The notes beneath the pieces are model-generated. The model saw only the letters and a list, made by a program, of their open reading frames with translations. It searched no databases and was not told the origin of the DNA. The position numbers and the translations under genes were made by a program. This document shows, piece by piece, positions 1 to 11,624 of a stretch of DNA of 64,000 nt. The DNA is from Pterobdella sp. o SKG-2022 (Eukaryota; Annelida; Clitellata; Hirudinida; Piscicolidae). The stretch is from positions 854,553-918,552 of the forward strand of contig OZ038320.1 in the NCBI GenBank assembly GCA_964035795.1, given 5' to 3'. Every line of letters starts with the position of its first letter. Position 1 is the stretch's first letter.

Positions 1-47
1 AAAATTCAAAACCACTCAGAAATACAAGCAACAAGACAACCACCCAG

Positions 48-2078
48 ATCCAGAAGGTGTGGAAGGGGTACTATTCGAGAAAGTATGTGTGGAACTTTTA
101 TGAAAGAAAGGCTCACTTCGAGGAGATATTGGCCATTGAAGAAAAAAACAGGTCCGTGTTTGATTTTGTTTACTTTTAGTTTTTTAAAAATTAAATTCAG
201 AATTAAAAACGAGCTTGACGATTTTGGTATGTTATAGGATGATGTTGGAAAATAACTGTTGTCTAAACTGAAATGTTTTATATCATCAAACCATGAATCA
301 TTTTTTCTTGTCATAGACAGATGCGGGCTGAGTACAGAGAGAACAAAGAGAGGGAGATAGCAGAGATGAAGAAGAAGATGTACAATTATGAGATGGAACA
401 GTTTGCATACAAGAACCACCATCTTCTTTCCACCTTGGTGCAACCTGGAGTGTTCAACAGTCCTTACAATGTGAGCATGGGGATTGGTGAAAGTTTGTTT
501 TGTGTTTTGCGCATATCTCGAAAAGTTAAGCGTGTTTCAAGGTCCGAAGGTTTCTGGTTCGATTCTTAGTTGAGCTTTGTATAATCGTCTGACGTTTTAT
601 GACACAGAGATGCTGTAAAAATTATAGTATATATAGCCTCAAACTATATTTTATCGGTTTTCACAAAAAGATTCAGGAAAATTTTAACAAAATTACACCG
701 ATAAAACCGCTAAATATTTACAGAAATGTTTGAAGCCATGGGAAGATCATTTGAAGACAGTCACCTTCCTGAACCACAAACCCTCACCACTTCCCTTCAC
801 CCACCTTGTGGAGGAAATCGATTTTACCGAATGTGACGTAGCAACTATCTGCAATTACAATGATAATAATGATAAAATTAGAAGCATGATTGGAGATAAA
901 TATAGAAGTACAAGTGGAGAGTTTAAAAATAGAAACACGAATAACAAAGACAGGAGCGATAAAGAACAAAATAATGGAAACTTAAATGAAATAAATAAGT
1001 TGAATAAAATTGATAAAATTGCAAATGAAGAAAACAAAATGGAGAAGAGAGTTGCAGGCAAGCCAACAAAAGTTCTGGTCAGTTTGTTCAATGCTAAAAT
1101 ATTTCTAAAGGTTTTCAAATAATCCACACAAAAAATTTTCAAAAAAATCTCTATTACTATTATTCACACAAATTAACCCCTGACTTCTGTCGCAGCAAGG
1201 TCCTTTCAGAAAACCATCAGAGGTGCAGAAGCAAAAGGCTAAGCCATTTCTTCCGTCCCTCAGATGCTCTTCAGCCTACCAAACACCCAGGCAGCACATC
1301 ACAAGATCACAACATCACACTATATCCTTTGAAACTTCTTCTCATCTACCCAACCAATCTTGCATTACCAAATACCCGTCAGTTATCATCCCAATCACCA
1401 ACCCACCCCATCCACCCAAACCACCAACCACTTTTCTACCAGCATCTTTCATCAACCGTCCAATCAAAAAATTTGACGGTTCTTTAAATAGGAAATCTTC
1501 GCAACCCAACTTGAAGTTTTTCAGCACCATCAAAAGAAACATAGCAGTTGAGACCCAGCCGTCAAATGTTGAAGAAGATGCTTTAAATATTAGTGACGAT
1601 AATATTCCAACCCAACCACCTATCTCACCACCCCACAAACCCCCAAAGAAACCCGCCACCAAGCGAACACCTTTGAAACCACTCAAAGACAAAATAAAAC
1701 ACCCCCTGCATCTTAAAGACTATAACAGAATCACTCAAAACGAGTTTGTTTTTAATATATTTTTGAAAATTTAGAATATTATAAAACTATTTTTTCAAAA
1801 TCTCTTCCAAGCATTTTCTACATTTGTCTTGGTGTAAAACACATCACCCAACTATACCACCCAACCACTCAGACACACCACCCGACTTCACCACCCAACC
1901 ACCACGCCCCAATCACACCACTCAACTATTTCCAACCATCTCCAGTTTTCATACAAGCTTTAAGATACAGCACAACGACACCAAACCCTTCATCAACATC
2001 AACCTGCCTTACAACGACAAGGACATCCCCATGTACAAATTCTCGAATAAGGTGCCAGGAATGTTGTCCAAATTTTAA
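48..2078 (+). CDS. SPATA17: SPATA17-like IQ-motif protein, 3' portion (5 exons visible)
   Basis: Homolog of spermatogenesis-associated protein 17, an IQ/calmodulin-binding protein of testis and ciliated cells; that role is known from vertebrates and inferred here. Exons are 48-151, 317-470, 724-1077, 1196-1743 and 1946-2078 (TAA stop). Phases join in frame (2, 0, 0, 2) and introns are GT-AG. Exon 1 opens on an IQ motif (IQKVWKGYYSRKYVWNF) that lines up with the last IQ repeat of the vertebrate protein. Exon 2 is a charged helix ending in HHLLSTLVQPGVFNSPYN, matching the conserved YLLST...GIYNSP block. Exon 3 continues with the PWE motif, and exon 4 starts QGPFRKPSEV like vertebrate QGPFRDITEV. 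Exons 3 and 4 then carry long Asn/Lys-rich and Pro/Thr-rich insertions not typical of the family. The C-terminal FSNKVPG block is a weak match. The N-terminal IQ repeats lie left of the window. Identity is fairly sure; exact ends of exons 4 and 5 are less so. Confidence 0.8.
488..585 (+). repeat. possible degraded tRNA-like SINE head in SPATA17 intron
   Basis: The intron between 470 and 724 contains a B-box-like GGTTCGATTC near 557-566, with a weak A-box-like stretch before it. It resembles the tRNA heads of the clearer SINEs at 27.6 and 42.2 kb, but no cloverleaf is evident. It may be chance. Confidence 0.2.
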
Positions 2079-4635
2079 ACTTAATTTTGATGAGATTTTT
2101 TTTTTCGCGCTTTTAAGAAAAAATTTTTTTTGCAAAAAAATATACTTACAAAGAAAGCATTAGTCTTTTGTGATAATGCGGAATATAAATTGCATTTGAT
2201 TAATTCAAACGATAATTTAATTTTTCAATTATAACTATCAAATAAGTGACATGACATCTCATCATGTATTGCAGCTCTTCAAAACCACTCTGCCACCTAT
2301 CGAATGCTTCGACCAAATCAACAGGGCTTATTGAACTGTCCTTGTGACTTAGTTTTTGTTTATAATTTTTGTTTAGCTTGGATTTTTTCCTTATATACAC
2401 ATTAAGCTTTTGACTGATGGTGAAAAATTCAATTTTAGAGTTGTTTTGTTTGAATATAAAATTAATTTTTCAGATTTTCTTCCAGTTAATTATACATTTA
2501 ATATATTTTTTCCATTTTTATTAGAAAAAATTGTTAAAAAGTAACTTTGAAATATCTATTTTTACAAAAATTAATTTTTTTTCATGAGATTTTATTAAAC
2601 AAAAATAAAAAGTGAGATCAATGCAAAAAAAAACAATAAAAGAATAATAAAAATTTTGAAAAAATTAAAAACAATATTATCAAAAATAAAAAACAATAAT
2701 GATAAAAAGCAGCACCGGCTGGTTGTAATATGGTTAGAATGTTGTCAGAGTGTGTTTTGTTTGTCCTCCTCTCTTCATTCCATCAGCACAATATTAATAA
2801 AAAGAATAATTATGAAAGTAATAACATAAAACATTGAAATAATAGCACGGATAATGATAATAGTTTTGATAATGACTCTAATAATAAGATTTTTTGTAAA
2901 AAATAAAAATAATGAAGATAACAACATAAATAACAATAAAAATAATCATTCTATAATAACAAAAATAATAATCATACCATAATAACAATAATAATAATAA
3001 TAATAATCGTCCCATAATAATAACAATAACTATCTCATAATAAAAATTCTTTATGTTTTTTTATTCTGATATTTCACTTCAACAGAGAATAGACAAAACC
3101 CGCATAATACTTCATTATTTTTTACTCTTCACCATATTTATTTATCCGTAATATTTACCGACCATAATAATAATTCTGAATATAGTTTTCCCGACCTTTT
3201 TGCATCTCTGTATTTTTGTTAATATTTCTAATTTTTATATCATTTTTTGCATCCTTATTTCCCTCATCTTATTATTTTTCATTTTTATTATTATTGTTAT
3301 TATTATTATTATTGTTATTATTATTATTATTGTTGTTATTATTATTATTGTTATTATTGTTATTGTTATTATTATTTCTATTATTTACCTTATTGGCGTG
3401 AAGCGATGAGTAAGACAAGCGTGTGATGAGTGCAACCACAAATGGTCATCCGGGCGTCATCTTTTCTTATTGTTATTATTACTGTTTTTATTTTTATTAT
3501 TACTTTTTATATTATAATTATTATTGATATTATTATTTCATAATTATTTTTATTATTAGTTTTTCATCATTAATATTTTTTTATATTATATTATTGTTTA
3601 TTATTTTTATTCAACCAACTAACCACCGATCTATACAACTTCTTTCCAATATTTCAAAACCATAGAAGAGTCACAAAGTTCTGGCTCCATCATTCCTTGT
3701 ATTGATTTTAATGACCTCTTCATCAACGTTGAGTATTTTTTTTATTTTTATCGTTTTAAACTGTTTATAATTTTATATTATTGTTTATAATTTTATATTA
3801 TTGTTTATAATTTTATATTATTGTTTATAATTTTATATTATTGTTTATAATTTTATATTATTGTTATTGTTGTCTTTTTAATGATTCCTTTTGTTATTTC
3901 TTTAATCATTATTTATGTTATTATTATTTATGTTATTATTATAGTTATTATTATCGTTATTATTATTGTTGTTATTATAATAACCACGTTAATCTTATTA
4001 GCAGACATAGACTACCCACATATGGGAGTTTCCCTCAGTCATAATAGATTATTATTTTTGTTTTTATGACTGTTATTATTATGATTTTTATTGTTATTAT
4101 TACGATTATTGTTATTGGTCTTGTTATTGTTATGATTGTTATTGTTATTATTGTTATGATTAGATGTTATCTGATGTGATTCTGAAAGCAGAAAACAATC
4201 ATGTTACCTGTGAGAAATTGACTTTTGACCATTTGTGTTCGTCTGTGTGTGTGTGTCTATACATATATGTTGGTATGTTTGTCTATCTGTGTTTTTTATG
4301 CAAAGTTTAAAATTTCATGTTTTTGTTTGTATGATTGTGTTTCTTCATTTTTTTTTTACTTTTACTCTTTCCGTCGTGTGGAGTTTTTGTGTTTATGCAC
4401 AGTTGTGGTTAATTTTTCAGATTTTTTCTCAACTTTATTGCGAAGTTTTGTTTCAACTCCCAAGTTTCCAGCTACCATTTCATTTTCAGTTCTCAACTTT
4501 CAATAATTTTTTTTCATTTCCAGAGTATTCGTTGTTTTTCCTCAAAAAATTTGAAAAATTTTTTTGTTTTTTCCAGTATAAACTTCATTTCACAAACGTT
4601 CTCATTAAAAGTCATGTTCTTCATGAATGCGGAAA

Positions 4636-4638
<3 letters not shown>
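2079..4638. other. AT-rich intergenic DNA with trinucleotide repeats
   Basis: No gene is visible. The stretch is dominated by AAT/ATT trinucleotide runs (2800-3060, 3285-3385, 3470-3600, 3890-4160) separated by short unique segments. Open frames here encode only Leu/Ile/Tyr homopolymers and are not genes. Confidence 0.7.
3756..3862. repeat. 20-bp tandem repeat, about 5 copies
   Basis: The unit TTGTTTATAATTTTATATTA repeats head to tail about five times with almost no divergence, which suggests recent expansion. Confidence 0.9.

Positions 4639-4718
<80 letters not shown>
4639..4718. repeat. (GT)n microsatellite
   Basis: About 40 perfect GT repeats. The long Cys-Val frames through it are artefacts of the repeat. 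Confidence 0.95.
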
Positions 4719-4719
<1 letters not shown>

Positions 4720-5225
4720 TATTATTTTTATTCTTATTATTTGTCTTCCTTCATTGTAGACGCACCAGATTAGCAAACATCTAAACAGTTAATTCAAAAC
4801 ATCACAAATAAGAACAAACAAAATCACACAAACATAGAAACTCATGAAAACACACATAAAAACAAACATATAAACAGGTCAATCAAGCACATCAAACTAC
4901 ACATCAAAACAAACATACAAACACACAAACAGCCTCAGATCGTCACAATGTGGAGAATGATTTATTGAAAGATTATTTTTTTTTGTTATTTTTGTTGTTG
5001 TTATTGTTAGTTAATTTTTATTTTTATTTTTTCTATTGTTAGTTAATCTTTGTTTTTATTATTGTTATTGTTTATTTATCTTTGTTATTACGTGTCTTGT
5101 ATTATTGAACTTAAAATGGCAGATGAATGAGTGTTACAGTTTAAATTCACTTTTAAACAATAGATCTTCAGGTTTTTCGTGATCAAGATATATCACATAA
5201 TCTTCAAACAAAGCAAAAAATAATG

Positions 5226-5567
<342 letters not shown>

Positions 5568-5699
5568 CCAGGGCATCAGACAAGTAATCAAGCGATCTAA
5601 TTGGCCACTCGATGCATCTTCATAATTAATTGTGCTCGTTTGTATTAACACATACAATACAATACAAAAATTTGAAAAAAAAAATTCAATACAACACAA

Positions 5700-5750
5700 T
5701 ACAAGACAAAAAATTTCAAAATGGTGCCAACCCCAAAAGTTTATGACCTA
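5700..5750 (+). repeat. dispersed repeat motif, copy 1
   Basis: The segment AATGGTGCCAACCCC followed by AAAAGTTTATGACC resembles segments at about 28689-28720 and 42833-42872. Three diverged copies of one motif suggest remnants of a dispersed element. Confidence 0.4.
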
Positions 5751-6716
5751 AATTAAACTTTGAATACATCATCTTTATATTGTAATTCACCACTTTCTTC
5801 GTAGGCTGAGATGGTGACCACGTTCATTCTCGAATCAAAAACACCGAATAATGCAGAAATATGAAACTAGCAAAGGTATGCAACGTCACTAGGTATCATG
5901 GTTAGGTGTCTCTGAACTCATTTAGTTACAACGACTAATGTTGAGTTTAAACAGCTCTAAGTGAGGTGTGGGCGTTTGATTAGATGAGTGGATACTTTTT
6001 AATTAGGATTGGTTGTGATTCCAGATAGAAAATCAAAATTAAATTCAAAAATACAGAATCGAGTGGGTGAAAAAGTAAAAAAGGTAGATAGAAATATCTG
6101 TGACAAGTAGATAGATAAGGTTATGTACGTGAGAGATAGATGAGTAAGGTTATGTACGGGAGAGAAAGATATGTAAAGTTATGTACGTGAGAGATAAATG
6201 CGTAAGAGAGTTGTTACAGATGTCTGTTACAAATGCTTGCATGATGAATAGGACTGCAAGCAACACGAGATATGATGTTAACAGTTCTGAGTTTGAACTC
6301 CGTCAAGATTTGGTTACTTTTTAAGTTGTTTCTAAAAATCAATACAACCTTCAAAAGCTATTATATAAAAGTATGTTTGATATATTGCATTTTCGTTTGT
6401 TTATAAATGAACACATTTTATTATGGTTTATAATATTTTTGGATGAATCCTATCATAATTAATGTTATAACAAAAATTTTTCATTCAAAAAGATTAAAAA
6501 CAATAATTAAATTTAAAAAACAAAAAGCAAAAATCAAAAATTCAATCTTTGGTGAAAATAAAAGTAATATGTATTAAAAAAATTGAAAAAATATTAAGCA
6601 AAAAAAACAAAAATATTAATTAGTATTAAAAAAAAAACAATAATTGATAACAAAAAACCTACTAACAAAGTTGTCAAAGTGCTGTCCCGGGTGGCTCTGA
6701 AGTGTGTTTCAAGAGG

Positions 6717-6717
<1 letters not shown>

Positions 6718-6800
<83 letters not shown>
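6718..6800. repeat. (GT)n microsatellite
   Basis: About 41 perfect GT repeats. Confidence 0.95.
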
Positions 6801-6803
<3 letters not shown>

Positions 6804-7189
6804 TCTGTGATTTTGTGTGTGCTTTATAAGCATTCCACAAAATTTATTGGCACATTTCAAACACACACAATTCAATAAAAATTTCTCTTCATCCTAATTC
6901 AATAAATGGAAGAAGTCTTAAAAACTTGAAAGTTGGCCAGTTTTCTGCCTTTTTATTGGATAGTACACATGCTACCAACTATTTCCTGTTGTGTGAACAA
7001 TTTTTAAACTTAAATTCAAAAACCTTTTTAATTAATTGAATTATAATCAATATTACTGAAAATAATATCAAAATATTTTTATAAATATATTTATTATTGA
7101 TAATATTAGCACTATCATCATCATAACCACTCATTACTACCACATCATCCTCATTATCCTCACCATCATAATCATCATTCTTATCATCG

Positions 7190-7275
7190 CATTGTAGAAC
7201 TCATTAGAGAGCGATACAGAAACAATACTAATCCGGATTACCAGGGTTCGAATCCCAGTGACACCCTAATCCACC
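7190..7275 (+). repeat. degraded tRNA-derived SINE head
   Basis: The sequence has an A-box-like TAGAACTCATTAGAGAGC and, about 30 bp on, a perfect T-arm/B-box GGGTTCGAATCCC. The acceptor stem is not restored, so this is not a functional tRNA. It is best read as the head of an old tRNA-derived SINE, different from the tRNA-Ile family further right. Confidence 0.4.
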
Positions 7276-8306
7276 TTACCTTCTTGAGTTTTAAGTTGTA
7301 TTACGTATTAATCACTTGCGTTTGATTGGCCGGTATTCTATCGATTTGTTGCATAAGTTGGTACTAATTTGCACATCAGTTTTGTATTGTCACAATGGTC
7401 AGGTCTCTCATTTGTTGTATGAGTTTTGTTTTATTCATGGTGCGAATTTTTTAAACTATAATTACATATTTGTTTTTATAGTCATCTATCTTTTATTTAT
7501 TATAGTAATTTTATATTTATTTTTTGTTATATTTTTGTATCTTAGTGAGAAAAATGAAAATTTTCCTTATTAGAGTTGTGGATCAAAAACCATTATGAGT
7601 CAAAAAATAAAAGAATTTAGTTTCGTTCTATTTTGTATCCCCTACCTTTCTTATATATTTATTTGTCATCAGTATATTATTTCATAATTCATAAAACTAA
7701 ACTCTCCCAATTCCACAATGGTGCAAGATTTCAGACTTCTTTGTTGTGTCTTCTGCATTTTATCGATGAGCAGAAAAAAGCTTTATTTAGTTTTTTTCAT
7801 TTTTTAAAATATGAATTGATTTTTTTGTTTTTTTTGTATTTAACAACTCTCTCTTTTCATGTAAATTGCTTTTCACTGGGTGCTTTGTTTCATTCAAATT
7901 TATTTTTTTGAATATTTTTATTCGATTGATTTTTAAAACTAAAAATTTTTATTTTTTGGTGAAAACTAATTTCATTTCTGAATATTTTTTTTGTATTTAT
8001 TTCAATTAATTTATCAGTTTCGCAGCTGACTTAAACTTGGGCATTTTTTCACATAGTATGAAATTTTAAAATTGAAATTTGAAAAAGAAATTTAATTAAT
8101 TATTTGCTAAAGTTTTAATATTTCATTTTTCAAAAACAAAACACAATACAACTAATCTACAGAGAAAACAACCTCCAATATTCTCATCAAAAATCAAATG
8201 TCAAATCAAATAAAAGTGAACTATAAAAAAATTAAATATGAAGCTTTGAAAATCTAAATTCACAAATGGGTAATTTTGAAAATTTTAAAAATTATGAAAT
8301 AAATGT

Positions 8307-8312
8307 TTTATT
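8307..8312 (-). promoter_or_regulatory. polyadenylation signal of the Nkx2.1-like gene
   Basis: AATAAA on the minus strand, about 170 nt past the stop codon at 8482. It is the first good signal downstream, but such hexamers are common in AT-rich DNA. Confidence 0.45.
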
Positions 8313-8481
8313 AAAATTTTCAAATTCTATTCATTGTGTTTAATCTTAAAGGTTGTGTATCAAGTTGTTGAAATAGTCAAACAGTTGAAGAAATTATGAA
8401 AAAGTAGACTCATACCAAAGCCATCACAACTACAACACCACACCACCACACAACCACTCCAAAATTCTTAACCACCACACA

Positions 8482-10160
8482 TCACCATGGTCTACTATTC
8501 AACAAACAGTTTTTTTGGGTGAAAGTTGAAAGAGCCTGAGAATCAGACGGAGTGTTTTGAGGATAGAAAAAGATGGGTTCAACTGGGTAGCCTGTGGAGG
8601 ATGGAGTGGTAGGCAGGGTGTTTCGGACCAGAGGTGTGGAAGAGACTTGCGAAGTTGTTGGGTAATAGTAGGATGGCTTGTAGTTGAATGTAAAGAAATT
8701 GTTGGTATTGTTTGTTGCGTTGTTGTTGACGATGTTGTTGTTGGCGTAGTTGTTGGGAAAGTATGGTTGGAAACTGTTGAAGGGAGGCTGTTTGTTGAAA
8801 GAAAAGAAGTGGAAGTTGGAGGGAGGAAAAGAGGAATGGAAAGGAGACAGAGGTCTCTCAGCCAACAACTGATCTTGACCCGGGTAGTTGATGGGCACAA
8901 ACTTGCTCTTGTAACACTCTCCGAAGTAGTCTGGTGACGTGGGGTAGGTGAGTTTGAGGTTGGTTTCTTCCGGGATTGTGTTGACCTTGCTGTCACAATC
9001 CCCTTCTTCCCCCATACTCTCATTCGAAGAATCTCCGAAGAAATGCGTGCTTTTCAATTCTGGATCTTTTTTTAAATTTCTGTTTTCGAAGTTTTCGTTT
9101 TTAGTTATAAGGTTTGAACTTTGTTTGCTGTAAGCGTCGATTTTTAAGGCGTTCTCGATACTGTTTGCCGTGTAGATCTTTTCTTGGCTTGATAATATTT
9201 GGACTTTCTTTGATGGGTTTGTAGTTGGTGGTTGTTTTATTTTTTGTTTGTGTTGTTTGTTGTTCTGTGGTGTTATGTTTTGTTTTTTTTCTAGTTTCTC
9301 TTTGTCTTTTTGTGCCTTTTTCGTTTTGTATCTGTGGTTCTGAAACCAGATCTTTACCTAACAATGAAATATGAACCAAAAATGAATGAAATTTAGAATT
9401 TGCGACTTTTATTTGCTTAGGTATAATATGACATTGTTGTGCTTTAACTTAAATTTTTTAAAAACAGCTGAAAAAGTAAGCAAAAAAAAATAAGGTGGGA
9501 AAGTCTACATACAAAAAGCAACGTGTAGTCATACAGTTTACAAACAGACAAATACACAAACAGAAAAACAGACCTGTGTGGAAGTGAGTCCAATAAGGTT
9601 GGACAGATGCTCTCTTTCAGGAGCAGACAAATACTTCTGTTGTCTGAACCTCCTTTCCAACTCATATATCTGAGCCTGTGTAAACAATATTCTTCGTCGT
9701 CTGCGGTGGCTGGAAAAAGAGAATGGCAACTGGTGCTGCCATCTGTTGATTGGTGGGTGAGAGGAGAAGTGGGAGGAAAAATGGTTTTGTGTGAATGCTG
9801 ATTGGTCTTGTTGTAGGGCGAAAGAGGCCATGTTGTTCACGTGATGTTGAACTGCTGCTATTGAAGGGTTCATGATTCGACTTACTGTTATAGAGGGAGA
9901 GGTTTGAGGTCAGGGGGAGATACTAGTTAATGAAAAAGTCATTAGTTGGGTTATAATGGTATAAAAACAAAAAATGTTAAAAATATTATTAAAAAAAAAT
10001 CGATAAAAGGCTTATGAGACAAATGGAACGAACTTGCAAAATTGGCATTAGAGGGAGTGTTTGGGTTAGCGGCGCTTTGCCACTGTGGTTTGTGCTTGGC
10101 AGAATCTTGCAGTGGTATAAAGTCTTCGTATTGGAAAGCATTTAATGTGAGAGACGACAT
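8482..10160 (-). CDS. Nkx2.1: NK2-class homeobox transcription factor, Nkx2.1/scarecrow-like
   Basis: A complete three-exon gene of 437 codons: 10160-10034, 9884-9574 and 9357-8482 (stop). Intron phases are 1 and 0 and all splice sites are GT-AG. The homeodomain is residues 103-162, with Trp48, Asn51 and the NK2-diagnostic Tyr54 in [12 protein letters not shown]. The AQ..YELERRF and [13 protein letters not shown] blocks fit Nkx2.1 (QQKY) better than Nkx2.2 (QQRY). Outside the homeodomain, [11 protein letters not shown] (9-19) resembles the TN/eh1 repressor motif. W..AANP then FAISRIMNPS (41-50) matches vertebrate GANPD...FPAISRFMGPA. The C-terminus CLLNSRPW recalls vertebrate LLYGRTW. An intron splits the homeodomain between residues 44 and 45, a recurrent position in homeobox genes. 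No NK2-specific domain (VPVLVKDGKPC type) was seen. Expected role: nuclear DNA-binding regulator of anterior neural or pharyngeal patterning, inferred from homologs. Confidence 0.9.
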
Positions 10161-10295
10161 TTAGTCTGTTCTGCGATGTGGTGAGGTGTGATGTGGTGTG
10201 GTGTAGTGTGGTGTGATGTGGTGTGGTGTGGTTTAATGTGGTGGTGTGGTATGGTGTGGTGGGGTGTATGGTGTGGTGGGGTCAAGTGGAAAGCG
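10161..10295. repeat. degenerate GTGGTGTG-rich tract upstream of the Nkx2.1 start
   Basis: Irregular repeats of GTGTGGTGTG immediately upstream of the start codon. On the gene's strand this is a CCACACCA-rich leader or promoter. It may be 5' UTR; no TATA box is clear. Confidence 0.6.
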
Positions 10296-11464
10296 GTGTG
10301 GAGAAGTGTTTTAAAAATATTTTGTGGAAATATCTCATTACTTATGAATAGTTATGCAAATCTTTCAAAACATTCTTTCAAGCTTTTCCACTCAGCAGGC
10401 TCCCCCAACCAATGGTGGAAGACCCCTGATTCCATTTGCATTTCGTATTTATTATTTTTGTTGTTTTTATTGATATTTTTATTATTTCCATCATTTGACA
10501 CACTAATTTAGCAATTTATTTTCTATTTATATTATTATTATAAATTGCCTTTTCATTTTTATTGTCATTTAGCACTACAGTTAGTTATTTTTAGTATCAC
10601 TAACTGATCCCATTCTTCCTTTCTCCACACACACCCAACCATCCAAACTCAAGGATTTAAAAACATAACGAACCTTGCAGATAAGCATTCCAAATCAATA
10701 TTGTCAAGTTCTTCCAAGTGTTTCTAATTTGAGGTCTCTTCACATTCTTTTAAGCAACTCTTCTCTTCTTTGCCACTATATATCAAGTGTGTGTGTGCAT
10801 ATATTCTTGTGTGTCTGTGTGTATGCGAACATATATATATATGTGTGTGTAGGTACGTGTGTGCGTGTGTTAAGTTGGAAAATTTTAATATAGAATACAT
10901 GATGTGTTTGTCATATCTCCATTCAAGCTTTTATCTTTGTGTATGTTTACATTTACCTCTATATTTTTCATGGTAATGTATAAAGAAAACATATATACAT
11001 ATTTTCCGAGATATTTAGGCAATATGTATAACGCCTGTTTTGCATGGAGAGATTTGTAAATGTTGGTTGGTTGGTTTCTGGGAGGTCTCCAAATAAAGCA
11101 TTTTTGTGCATCTGTGTGTAGGTTGGTAAGATTCGGGGTGTTTCATGAGTGGACTGTTCTCATTTTGATGGAGAACCAAGTTGAATGTATTAAGTTTTGG
11201 GTGGAATGCGGGTATTTATGCTGGGTTGAGCGATGTTAGATGAGATCTTGAATTGTTTTGTACAAAATTATAGAATTTTTTACAAATTTTTTTTGAACTG
11301 AAGCTTTGGATGCTGTGTTTCTAGGATCTAGAATTTTTTAAATAATACATTTTTTATGTGTATGTGACTATATGTGAGTAAGTTTATATTCTTGTGGGAG
11401 TTTGTATGTGCATATATGTTTATGTAAGTGTGTATATTTTTGTTTGTGTGTATGTGTGTATGTG

Positions 11465-11624
<160 letters not shown>

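Larger units (their letters stand above)
5568..8481. other. intergenic, repeats only
   Basis: Beyond the dispersed motif at 5.7 kb, the stretch holds diverged near-repeats of GTTATGTACG.GAGAGA (6119-6200), a (GT)n array (6718-6800), one degraded SINE head (about 7190-7275) and AT-rich sequence. No exon is visible. Confidence 0.6.

Noticed and set aside
1342..1692. Gly-rich minus-strand frame of 116 codons
   Set aside because: It is antisense to the Pro/Thr-rich SPATA17 exon 4.
8499..9023. 174-codon minus frame overlapping the Nkx2.1 exon
   Set aside because: It is a shadow of the third exon in another frame; the called frame carries the WFQNHRYK homeobox residues.
9101..9379. 92-codon minus frame across the homeobox exon
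   Set aside because: It is out of frame with VKIWFQN and reads through the intron acceptor.
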